Shown here: positions 1 to 5,715 of the stretch, piece after piece
Position numbering within the stretch: the stretch's first letter is position 1
How the letters are laid out: each line of letters opens with the position of its first letter
From: an uncultured Prevotella sp.
GTDB lineage: Bacteria; Bacteroidota; Bacteroidia; Bacteroidales; Bacteroidaceae
NCBI GenBank assembly: GCA_937916075.1
Contig: CALGHW010000327.1
Coordinates: 1-5,715 of the forward strand
Length of the DNA: 5,715 nucleotides
Direction of reading: 5' to 3'
Made by a program: the position numbers and the translations under genes
The notes under the pieces: model-generated
Seen by the model: the letters and a program-made list of their open reading frames with translations, nothing else
What the model was told of the DNA's origin: nothing
Database searches by the model: none

Positions 1-549
1 AATGATTTCCGACTGCGGGTCCTTGGGCGAGCCATTGTAGATGCCGTCGATGTTGCTGAGGATAATCAGGGCGTCGGCATCCATCATCGAGGCTATCAGC
101 CCGGACAGTTCGTCGTTGTCGGTAAACATGAGCTCGGTGACGCTCACCGTGTCGTTCTCGTTGACAATGGGAATGACCCCATTGTCGCGCATCACCTCCA
201 TGCAAGACCGCTGGTTAAGGTATTCACGGCGGGTGGCAAAACTCTCTTTCATGGTGAGCACCTGGCCCACGGGGATATGATACTCTCGAAACAGGTCGTA
301 ATAAAGATTGATGAGCTTGGCCTGCCCTAAGGCAGAGAAGAGCTGACGCTGGGCCACACTGTCCAACTTATGGTTGGTCTTCAGTTCGCCCCGTCCGCTG
401 GCCACGGCTCCACTCGACACCAGTATCACCTCGATGCCGCGCTCACGGAGCCAAGCCACCTGGTCCACCAAGGCCGACATCCGGGTAACGTCGAGTTTGC
501 CGTTGTCACGGGTCAGCACATTGCTGCCCACTTTGATTACTATGCGCAT
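1..549 (-). CDS. proB: Glutamate 5-kinase (N-terminal 183 residues, truncated by window edge)
   Basis: This enzyme phosphorylates L-glutamate with ATP to give gamma-glutamyl phosphate, the first step of proline biosynthesis, in the cytoplasm. The visible part is the amino-acid kinase fold. It has the N-terminal lysine/glycine nucleotide-binding motif KVGSNVLT (residues 6-13), the VSSGAVASG loop (44-52), a GQ...NLYYDLF stretch (75-87), the glutamate-binding segment PIVNENDTV (127-135), TDNDELSGLIA (143-153), and ADALIILSNIDGIYNGSP (158-175). All are in the order and spacing expected of ProB. The start is fixed by the kinase motif beginning six residues in. No Shine-Dalgarno sequence precedes it, which is normal in Bacteroidota. 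The frame is open to base 1, so the rest of the kinase domain, and any C-terminal PUA domain (present in some homologues only), lie outside the window. proA often sits next to proB, but that cannot be seen here. Identification is close to certain. Confidence 0.96.
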   Translation of the reverse strand, partial: MRIVIKVGSNVLTRDNGKLDVTRMSALVDQVAWLRERGIEVILVSSGAVASGRGELKTNHKLDSVAQRQLFSALGQAKLINLYYDLFREYHIPVGQVLTMKESFATRREYLNQRSCMEVMRDNGVIPIVNENDTVSVTELMFTDNDELSGLIASMMDADALIILSNIDGIYNGSPKDPQSEII

Positions 550-580
550 TGTTTTTCGTTGGTTTCTTTTTAAATCGCAA

Positions 581-611
581 CAAAAGTACTAATTATTTTT
601 GTAAAATGAAA
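581..611 (-). promoter_or_regulatory. Bacteroidota-type promoter of proB
   Basis: On the minus strand, TACTTTTG (581-588) matches the Bacteroidota -7 consensus TAnnTTTG exactly. A TTTC (608-611), three of four bases of the -33 TTTG element, lies 19 bp upstream, which is the usual spacing for the primary sigma factor of this phylum. The predicted transcript would begin in the mid 570s and leave a leader of roughly 25 bases before the proB ATG. The promoter sits downstream of the terminator of the preceding gene, so proB is probably transcribed independently. Confidence 0.6.
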
Positions 612-634
612 GCGTCATCTCATTTTTTAGAACA

Positions 635-687
635 AAAAGGAGGACGTGCCCGGCTGTGACTGTCACTTCGGGGCATATCCTCCTTTT
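635..687 (-). terminator. Long hairpin terminator of the adhesin gene
   Basis: The outer stem is a perfect 10 bp: AAAAGGAGGA (635-644) pairs with TCCTCCTTTT (678-687). After one mismatch and a G-T wobble it continues as a GC-rich 5-bp stem (647-651 with 671-675), with a small 4-bp tip hairpin (656-659 with 663-666). On the minus strand the stem ends in a T run (positions 638 to 634), giving an intrinsic terminator about 30 bases after the adhesin stop codon. A shorter T run follows on the plus strand, so it could also act in that direction. Confidence 0.8.
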
Positions 688-715
688 AGAAGGGAAATTA
701 ATTTTGAACACCTAC

Positions 716-3700
716 TTACCTTCTCACCTTGATATTGGCGGTCGTTCCGGCCGAGGTGGTAACATGGATGATATAGACACCCGGCTGCAAGGTAGCGGGA
801 ACCACCGTGTGCGACTCGCTGACAATGGTCTTGACAACGACGGTGCCCGACAGGCTGACCACACTCACACGAGCCGTCTCACCTTCGGCCAGCGGCAGGG
901 TCATGTCCACATGGCCCGCTGCATTGACAAAGGCACGGACACCAGAAGCCGCGCCCGACGGCAAGGCGGCAATAGCGGCAGCCGCATCAGTATAAGGCAC
1001 ATAGAGACCCACCAACTCCGACGGATAGCCGGCAAACAGCGTGGTACCCATCTTCATGGCCTTGCCGGTATGCGGGTCAATCTCATAGAGCACTCCCGAC
1101 TTGCCTGCGCCGGTCTGCGCCCAGAAGAGACGGCCCGACTGATGGTCGAAAGCCATCGACTGCACATAGCGCACGTCGGTCTCACCTGTCGCTCCCACCA
1201 CGGCGGTTTCGGCCGTAGCCTTGTCTACGGTGCAGAGGTCGCCCTTGTCTGACACGCCATAGAGCTGTCCGTCGAGCGAACAGGCCAGAGTGAAGAGGCT
1301 GGTTGTCACGGGGGCCACGCTGGTGGTGGCGCCTGTGGCAAGGTCGATGGTTACCAGGGTGTTTTGGTTGTTCTTGATGGCCAAGCCATACATGGTGGCC
1401 GTCTTGTAATCGTAAGCCATATCGAGCACATAGTCGGTGGTCGACACGGACTTCACGGGGGTCCAGGTGATGGTGTCGAGCACCACAAACGCTCTCGGGT
1501 CTGAATACCAAGTGGAGGTATATCCATAGTAGCGTCCACCGTAATACTCTCCGGCATTGAGCAAGCTCTCGCCGGGTGTTATCTCCTTGACAAAGGTGGC
1601 CTGCTCGGGAATGTTGGTGTGGATGCTCATCAGTCCGGCGTCGCCATACGCGTCCCAGCGGAACGCCCGCAGATGGACATCGGGATAATTGGGCAGGCTG
1701 ACCGTCATGGAGTCGTTGCCCGCGGTCTCGTCGCCCTCCAGCCGGGTACAGGCCGTGAGCGTGTAATAGGTGGATGGACTCAGCGTGACGGAGCCAACGG
1801 CCACATCGGCCGTGCCGCCCTTGGCGATGTTGCCCTCATAGGTGGCGGTCAGCTCCTCGTCGCCAATCTTCACGCGGACGGGGACCGAGGTCAGCGGATG
1901 CTCGCCATAGTTGCGTATCCGCACCTTGACATCCACCTCGCCCTGCATATCCTTAGACTTGACGGGCGAGAGGATGGAGTCGATGCCGGCATCGGTGTTG
2001 ACCAGGCGGGCTATCGTGTCACTCTGGGCCTCCACAGAGGCGCGGTCGCCATAGACGGCCTTCACGAGATAAAGATACTTGCCCGACTCGGCATGCTCCC
2101 AAGTATTGTCGGTGACGGTCAGTTCGGTGGCCTTCAGCCCCTCCTTGACCAGCACGGCAGATGAGTCTGCCTGGGTGGCCGACGCGCGGTACACCTGGTA
2201 AGTACAGGCTGGGACGGCTGCCTCAGGCTTGCCATAGAGGCCCCGGCTGCCGGGGATGCCACACAAGGCTGAGATGTTCCATCCATAATAGCCGTCGTAG
2301 AGGTATTCGGAGTCGCTCCACTTCAGACAGTTCTTCCCGGTGACCTTGGAGCCCGACGGGCCATGGCCCACACTGTTGTTGTCGGCCATCTGGCAGTGGA
2401 TGCCCACCAGATAGTCCACACCCTGGCGTATCTCCACCGGGGTGTCGCTGAAGTCTACCGTCACCCATCCTCCTTCATCGGTGACGCCCTTGACTTCCTT
2501 GGAGGCCAAGAGGGTGTGACTGTTCTTGTCACCGGCCCATATCATGGCTGTGAAGACAGACTTGGAGCCTTTCAGATTGGCCCGCAACTGGGTGAAGCTC
2601 TGTCCCACCATGCAGGAATCTTGAGTGTCCTGGGCGGTGAAGGCATGCGCCACATAGAAGTCGTTGACGCTGTAGTCACCACTGTATCCGTCGGTTGTGC
2701 CGGAGGTGTTCCAGCGGGTCCACTGGATTTTGCCCGTACGGGCATCGGGGGCCTGCCAGGTGATGACTGTAGAACGACCGTCACCAGAGGGCTGCGCCTG
2801 CACGCCGAAGGGGGCTATCGGACTGCGCCGGAGACGGATATCGGCGAGGGTGCGGGCGGCCGTGGCGTTGACGCTCACGAGGGAGTCGTCATAGAGCGGA
2901 TAAGAACAGGTAAGCTGATAGTCCTCACCGGCATAGAGCGTGAGGGCGAATGTTCCGTCCTGGGCCGTGACGGTCTCGGTGTCCGAGTAGCCTTGGGCCG
3001 TGACGGTGATGCCGGCCACGGACTGGGTCATGTCATCCAGAAGCACCTTGCCCTGTACAGCGACAGACTGTTTGGCCTCCAGCTGCAGGTTGTTGGTTTG
3101 GTTGCCCTCCGCGCCCACGATGAGGGTGGTGGTGAGGGTATTATACCCTCGTGCGCTGACGGTCAGGGGGTGGTCACCGCTCTTCACGGCATCGAAGCTA
3201 TAGGTGCCGTCGGCATCGGTCAGGGTGGTATAGCCCAGGTCGGTCACCGTGACAGTGGCGCCAGCCACAGGACTGCCGGAGGCCCGGTCGGTCACCGTGC
3301 CCGACACGCCAGCCACGCCCTGTGCCTTGAGGACGAACCGGGTGGCGGGCAGTGCCGCACACACATCACCGGCGGTGGCGGTGGCTTGCGCGACGTTGAA
3401 GTCATTGTCATAAGAGGTGGCTGTCAGCGAGCGCTTGCTGCCGTCGGCCATCTGCTGTACATAGAAGCGGTCGAAATAGGAACCTTGTCCCTGGGTACCC
3501 TTCATCTCGGCCAGCATCACGAGGTTGCCGCCCTGATAGTCATAGGGGATGTCCAACGGGATGGGCAGGTCGTTGTCGCCTTCTGGCATCTGCAGGTTGC
3601 CCTCATACGCCAGTTTCAGGTCGTCGGTCTTGATCCAGCCACTACTCAAGTCGGGCTTGTCGGTCTCACCGAGCCATATTCTGACGGGCTTGATGAGCGA

Positions 3701-5053
3701 GTGGTTTTTGAAGGAGTTGCGCAGCACGACGGCCTCAACGGTGCCGTGGGCATAGCGGAGCTCTTCGGGCAGATAGACAAACTCGGACACCACGGCCTTG
3801 GTACTGACGTCGAAGGGCAGCTTCGGATTGGCATATTCACAGGTGGCGCCTGGGGTGGCGTCGAAGTCCTTCAGCGGCGCGCCGTAGGCCACGGTGGCGC
3901 CCGACTGGAGGGCGACGCCCTTGCCGGCCGCATTGACTGGTATCACGGTGTATGACGTGAGCACGCCGTCGGGCGGTGTGTCGGTCAGCGACAGGGCGGT
4001 CAGGCCGGTAGCCACCAGCACGGTATCAGTCGGTGTGTTGCGCTTCACGTCGTAGGTGATGTTGGCCGGATTGAGATAGCCCTTGTTGGCGCCCGCAGCC
4101 GGAGCCGTCCAGCTCACGATGTTCTTGCCGCGTGCCTTCTTCACGGTAATGGCCGTGACAGCCGCAGGCACGTCCTCGCCCACATACACGCTCTTCGACA
4201 CGGCTCTCGACTCTCCCTCCGTAGTTCTGACGGCTATGGAGTAAACATGCGTGCCCACGGTCATGCCGCTGTCCTCATAGACAGCTTTCTCTCCGGGCTT
4301 CATGCCGTCGGCCAGGGTGGCCACCAACTGGTAGTCGCGGTAGATGCCCACAGCCAGGGCCGTGAGGTTCTCACCGGCCCCGTTTGTGGCCGGATTGGTC
4401 CATTCGAGCGTGGCCGAGAGACGGCCCTCGGATCCAGCCTTGACGGTCAGCCCACTGACGGCCTTCGGCCCTTTCTCGTTGGTGATGATGACATCGTCCA
4501 CGCCCACGGCATAGGTGTTTTGTCCGGTATGACGGAAGGCGATATAGATTTTCTGTCCGGCATAGTTGGCCAGCGAGCGGCTCACCGACTGCAGCTCCAC
4601 TCCGTCATATCCGTTTTCGAGGGTCTCGTCGTAAATGACATCGGTGAAGTCTTCTGGAGCGGTACCCGTGGTTGACACGAGCACTTGCAGCTTCTCGGGC
4701 GTGTCCTCGTCTTGTGCGCAGCACTTGAAAACCAGCTTAAACGTATTGTTGGTCACGTCTATCTGTGGGGTCACCAGCCAGTTGTCCTGTGCGCCATAGG
4801 GCGACACGTTTTCGGGGTTCACCGTGTAAGAGATGGCCGTCTGGTTGCCGTTGAGCGTGGCCTGTCCCTTGGTGGCTATCTGCCAGCAGTGTCCGTCGCC
4901 GTCCTTGTCTATCTGGCTCCAGCCTTTAGGGGGGAACACCTGTCCTTCAAAGCCCTCGCTGACCAGGTAAGACTGGCCATAGGCTTGGGCAGTTCCCAGG
5001 AGTGACAGGGAGGCCAGCACGGATGAATAAAGTAGATGTCTTGTATTCCTCAT
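716..5053 (-). CDS. Secreted multidomain adhesin-like T9SS cargo protein
   Basis: This is a complete 1445-residue protein. Residues 1-24 form a Sec signal peptide (basic start, hydrophobic core, likely cleavage after TAQA). Residues ~29-192 are a choice-of-anchor J / cleaved-adhesin domain, with EGFEG, FPPKGW, DGDGHCW and a closing VGVDDVIIT, the type found in Porphyromonas gingipain/hemagglutinin adhesin regions. Two fibronectin III-like modules follow (~197-291, ~295-390), then a beta-rich module (~395-575) and two carboxypeptidase-regulatory-like domains (~580-658, with PVAGATVTVTD and DADGTYSF, and ~662-742). Next come another FN3/beta-rich stretch (~745-1015), a CARDB-like module (~1018-1120) and a beta-propeller-like region (~1125-1350). 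After an Ala/Ser-rich linker (1355-1370), the C-terminus (~1371-1445, with LSGTVVVK and LQPGVYIIHV) resembles a type A T9SS sorting domain. Such domains direct export across the outer membrane and are normally removed on anchoring. No protease or glycosidase catalytic motif is apparent, so adhesion or substrate binding is inferred. The ligand is unknown. Domain edges are by eye. The start is supported by the signal peptide and an upstream AGGA. Confidence 0.9.
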   Translation of the reverse strand: MRNTRHLLYSSVLASLSLLGTAQAYGQSYLVSEGFEGQVFPPKGWSQIDKDGDGHCWQIATKGQATLNGNQTAISYTVNPENVSPYGAQDNWLVTPQIDVTNNTFKLVFKCCAQDEDTPEKLQVLVSTTGTAPEDFTDVIYDETLENGYDGVELQSVSRSLANYAGQKIYIAFRHTGQNTYAVGVDDVIITNEKGPKAVSGLTVKAGSEGRLSATLEWTNPATNGAGENLTALAVGIYRDYQLVATLADGMKPGEKAVYEDSGMTVGTHVYSIAVRTTEGESRAVSKSVYVGEDVPAAVTAITVKKARGKNIVSWTAPAAGANKGYLNPANITYDVKRNTPTDTVLVATGLTALSLTDTPPDGVLTSYTVIPVNAAGKGVALQSGATVAYGAPLKDFDATPGATCEYANPKLPFDVSTKAVVSEFVYLPEELRYAHGTVEAVVLRNSFKNHSLIKPVRIWLGETDKPDLSSGWIKTDDLKLAYEGNLQMPEGDNDLPIPLDIPYDYQGGNLVMLAEMKGTQGQGSYFDRFYVQQMADGSKRSLTATSYDNDFNVAQATATAGDVCAALPATRFVLKAQGVAGVSGTVTDRASGSPVAGATVTVTDLGYTTLTDADGTYSFDAVKSGDHPLTVSARGYNTLTTTLIVGAEGNQTNNLQLEAKQSVAVQGKVLLDDMTQSVAGITVTAQGYSDTETVTAQDGTFALTLYAGEDYQLTCSYPLYDDSLVSVNATAARTLADIRLRRSPIAPFGVQAQPSGDGRSTVITWQAPDARTGKIQWTRWNTSGTTDGYSGDYSVNDFYVAHAFTAQDTQDSCMVGQSFTQLRANLKGSKSVFTAMIWAGDKNSHTLLASKEVKGVTDEGGWVTVDFSDTPVEIRQGVDYLVGIHCQMADNNSVGHGPSGSKVTGKNCLKWSDSEYLYDGYYGWNISALCGIPGSRGLYGKPEAAVPACTYQVYRASATQADSSAVLVKEGLKATELTVTDNTWEHAESGKYLYLVKAVYGDRASVEAQSDTIARLVNTDAGIDSILSPVKSKDMQGEVDVKVRIRNYGEHPLTSVPVRVKIGDEELTATYEGNIAKGGTADVAVGSVTLSPSTYYTLTACTRLEGDETAGNDSMTVSLPNYPDVHLRAFRWDAYGDAGLMSIHTNIPEQATFVKEITPGESLLNAGEYYGGRYYGYTSTWYSDPRAFVVLDTITWTPVKSVSTTDYVLDMAYDYKTATMYGLAIKNNQNTLVTIDLATGATTSVAPVTTSLFTLACSLDGQLYGVSDKGDLCTVDKATAETAVVGATGETDVRYVQSMAFDHQSGRLFWAQTGAGKSGVLYEIDPHTGKAMKMGTTLFAGYPSELVGLYVPYTDAAAAIAALPSGAASGVRAFVNAAGHVDMTLPLAEGETARVSVVSLSGTVVVKTIVSESHTVVPATLQPGVYIIHVTTSAGTTANIKVRR

Positions 5054-5056
5054 ACG

Positions 5057-5066
5057 CTTTCCTTTC
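5057..5066 (-). promoter_or_regulatory. Possible Shine-Dalgarno of the adhesin gene
   Basis: On the minus strand, GAAAGGAAAG precedes the ATG at 5053, and its AGGA core (5060-5063) is six bases from the start codon. This is well placed for ribosome binding and supports the chosen start. Shine-Dalgarno sequences are often weak or absent in Bacteroidota, so its functional weight is uncertain. Confidence 0.45.
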
Positions 5067-5076
5067 GTTAGAATGG

Positions 5077-5098
5077 TTTAAATTTGCACAAATTTAAA
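5077..5098. promoter_or_regulatory. Perfect 22-bp dyad overlapping the adhesin promoter -7 element
   Basis: TTTAAATTTG (5077-5086) and CAAATTTAAA (5089-5098) are exact reverse complements separated by CA. The right arm read on the minus strand contains TAAATTTG (5089-5096), an exact Bacteroidota -7 match that would start the adhesin transcript about 30 bases before its ATG. No convincing -33 element lies 19-23 bp upstream of it. The left arm carries the same TAAATTTG on the plus strand (5079-5086), so the dyad could hold back-to-back -7 elements or serve as an operator for a dimeric regulator. The symmetry is seen directly; the function is inferred. Confidence 0.45.
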
Positions 5099-5397
5099 GA
5101 TTATAGCTGATTCTATCGGCTTTTTGCAAGTTAAAAAAGGATAACGTTCACTTTTTGTCACCACATTTCTATTCTGACGGACGCTGCGTCAACCCGAGTG
5201 GCGCTGATTGGGAACCATACGCCAACAGAGTTGGCCCTAACCGGGTATACAACATATCAAGTAAGGTGACTATATACGACAATACCCTAAATTACGCAAC
5301 ACAACATAAATGCCCATATCAATATCCTCAAATTTAGGTCAATATAAGTTAGTCTTATATGCTCAAATTATTTTTGAACATTACTTAAGTAATGATA
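5099..5397. other. AT-rich intergenic stretch without a confident gene
   Basis: No tRNA, rRNA or recognisable protein is seen. Positions 5170-5260 are richer in G and C than the rest and hold small hairpins: TGACG (5175-5179) with CGTCA (5187-5191), and GCCAAC (5221-5226) with GTTGGC (5230-5235) around a 3-base loop. A plus-strand open frame at 5155-5337 can start only at TTG and resembles nothing I recognise. A second plus frame across 5135-5269 is open and coding-like (containing VALIGNHTPTELALTGY) but has no start codon near its beginning. These may be decayed coding fragments. A TATTTTTG (5369-5376, plus strand) matches the -7 consensus but lacks a clear -33. Confidence 0.4.
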
Positions 5398-5501
5398 AAA
5401 AAATAACTTGGTACATTTTTGTATCACTTCCAGAAGTGATACATGATGAAAGGATAGAGTTTCTAACTCTTCCTTTGCCTCACATTTACTATACTGCTTA
5501 G
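5310..5501 (+). CDS. Doubtful small ORF, 63 residues, unknown
   Basis: The frame runs from ATG to TAG and would encode a 63-residue, aromatic- and isoleucine-rich peptide (containing LYAQIIFEHYLS and ITWYIFVSLPEVIHDE). It has no Shine-Dalgarno sequence, no recognisable domain and no signal peptide. It runs straight through the palindrome at 5379-5394 and most of the inverted-repeat unit at 5398-5524, so its sequence is dictated partly by repeat structure. It is probably a chance frame in AT-rich DNA, and is listed because no better gene occupies the stretch. Confidence 0.15.
   Translation: MPISISSNLGQYKLVLYAQIIFEHYLSNDKKITWYIFVSLPEVIHDERIEFLTLPLPHIYYTA
5379..5394. repeat. Perfect 16-bp palindrome
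   Basis: CATTACTTAAGTAATG is its own reverse complement with no spacer. It lies three bases before the left arm of the inverted-repeat unit and three bases after a TATTTTTG -7-like match. It could be an operator or part of the end of the neighbouring element; the sequence shows only the symmetry. Confidence 0.6.
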
Positions 5502-5524
5502 CATTTTGTACCAAGTTATTTTTT
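5398..5524. repeat. 127-bp unit bounded by perfect 18-bp inverted repeats (MITE-like or invertible)
   Basis: AAAAAATAACTTGGTACA (5398-5415) and its exact reverse complement (5507-5524) flank 91 bp. Inside are a perfect 10-bp hairpin (5421-5442) and a 6-bp hairpin, AGAGTT/AACTCT (5456-5461 with 5465-5470, 3-base loop). Folded as a single strand, this is a closed stem carrying two hairpin arms. The size, terminal inverted repeats and lack of coding fit a miniature inverted-repeat transposable element. A TA occurs at both outer edges (5396-5397 and 5524-5525), but the second overlaps the right repeat by a base, so a target duplication is not established. Alternatives are a recombinase-invertible segment, although no exact TAnnTTTG lies inside, or a structured RNA or terminator. 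Confidence 0.5.
5421..5442. repeat. Perfect 10-bp inverted repeat with CA spacer
   Basis: GTATCACTTC (5421-5430) and GAAGTGATAC (5433-5442) are exact reverse complements separated by CA. The repeat lies inside the larger inverted-repeat unit. No T run follows it, so it is not a simple terminator. An operator half-site pair or a structural arm of the larger unit are both possible. Confidence 0.6.
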
Positions 5525-5526
5525 AA

Positions 5527-5694
5527 CTGTTACCTAACGTATTGGATGGAGAATGGTATTATGATGTAAGTGGAGGTGCTCATTTGCTGGGAGCACTACA
5601 AGGCATGAATACAGTGTATGCTATGACTTCTGAAAAAACATTCTCAGTTTTGTTATATGCTAAACCTGAGTTCGGGATAAGAAAGTTGGTATAA
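5527..5694 (+). pseudogene. Coding-like C-terminal fragment, unknown protein
   Basis: From just after the right inverted repeat to a TAA at 5692-5694, one plus-strand frame stays open for 55 codons. It reads like real protein, with segments DGEWYYDVSGGAHLLGAL and KTFSVLLYAKPEFGIRKLV. The only ATG codons are internal (5605, 5623), leaving at most 29 residues, and a stop (5524-5526, using the last T of the repeat) closes the frame upstream. This suggests the tail of a gene whose front was lost or separated, possibly by the inverted-repeat unit. I do not recognise the family. A TTG start at 5542 would make it a 50-residue gene instead. Confidence 0.3.
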
Positions 5695-5703
5695 AAGTTG
5701 GTA
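5682..5703. repeat. Short tandem direct repeat, 12-bp period
   Basis: AAAGTTGGTA occurs at 5682-5691 and again at 5694-5703, separated by TA, spanning the stop codon of the fragment at 5527-5694. Only two copies are visible before the window ends shortly afterwards, so it may be chance or the start of a longer array. Confidence 0.4.
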
Positions 5704-5715
5704 ATCTCGATAATT

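Noticed and set aside
41..592. Plus-strand frames opposite proB
   Set aside because: proB motifs are unmistakable on the minus strand, and the plus frames are overlapping low-complexity shadows.
656..1252. A 198-codon plus-strand frame over the end of the adhesin gene
   Set aside because: It starts inside the terminator hairpin and overlaps the sorting domain coding region antisense. It shows no recognisable motif and is a shadow frame.
2363..3955. A 530-codon open frame on the plus strand
   Set aside because: It lies entirely antisense to the adhesin gene, whose domains and motifs are clear. The translation is a low-complexity mix of Gly, His, Val and Arg, as expected of the complement of GC-rich coding DNA.
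5170..5260. A tRNA or small structured RNA in the GC-richer patch
   Set aside because: The small hairpins at 5175-5191 and 5221-5235 do not form a cloverleaf, and no anticodon or T-arm consensus is present.
5416..5506. Promoter inside the inverted-repeat unit, as in phase-variable Bacteroidales promoters
   Set aside because: No exact TAnnTTTG occurs in the interior on either strand. The nearest (TAGCATTTTG) has the wrong spacing, so an invertible promoter is not supported by sequence alone.
5398..5540. Integron attC recombination site
   Set aside because: An ACCTAAC (5532-5538) matches RYYYAAC by chance, but there is no matching GTTRRRY partner at the other end, and the perfect symmetry is unlike the imperfect stem of attC.
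1..5715. CRISPR array
   Set aside because: No regularly spaced direct repeats of 20-40 bp are present. The only tandem repeat seen is the two-copy 10-bp motif near 5682-5703.

Overview
The window looks like chromosomal DNA from a member of the Bacteroidota, most likely an anaerobic Bacteroidales such as Prevotella or a relative. The evidence is a very large secreted protein with a type IX secretion (T9SS) C-terminal sorting domain, promoter -7 elements of the Bacteroidota form TAnnTTTG, and a gene start (proB) with no Shine-Dalgarno sequence. The genus is an inference; the phylum is well supported.

Layout. (1) Positions 1-549, minus strand: the first 183 codons of proB, glutamate 5-kinase, cut off by the left window edge. 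(2) Positions 550-715: an intergenic gap holding a TAnnTTTG promoter for proB (about 581-611) and a long hairpin terminator (635-687) that ends transcription of the upstream gene. (3) Positions 716-5053, minus strand: one complete 1445-residue gene for a secreted, multidomain, adhesin-like T9SS cargo. Its order is signal peptide, choice-of-anchor J (cleaved adhesin) domain, two fibronectin III-like modules, a beta-rich module, two carboxypeptidase-regulatory-like domains, a further FN3/beta-rich region, a CARDB-like module, a beta-propeller-like region and the sorting domain. A possible Shine-Dalgarno sequence and a -7 element embedded in a perfect 22-bp dyad lie just upstream. (4) Positions 5100-5715: visibly AT-richer DNA with no confident gene. 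It contains an unusual cluster of perfect palindromes and inverted repeats, including an 18-bp perfect inverted-repeat pair bounding a 127-bp unit (5398-5524). Immediately after that unit is an open frame (5527-5694) that reads like the C-terminal remnant of a protein.

The two genes point the same way, but a strong terminator and a separate promoter lie between them, so they are probably independent units. One is proline biosynthesis housekeeping in the cytoplasm; the other is a surface or secreted protein. No previously undescribed multi-gene system is evident. The most unexplained part is the palindrome-rich tract at the right end.
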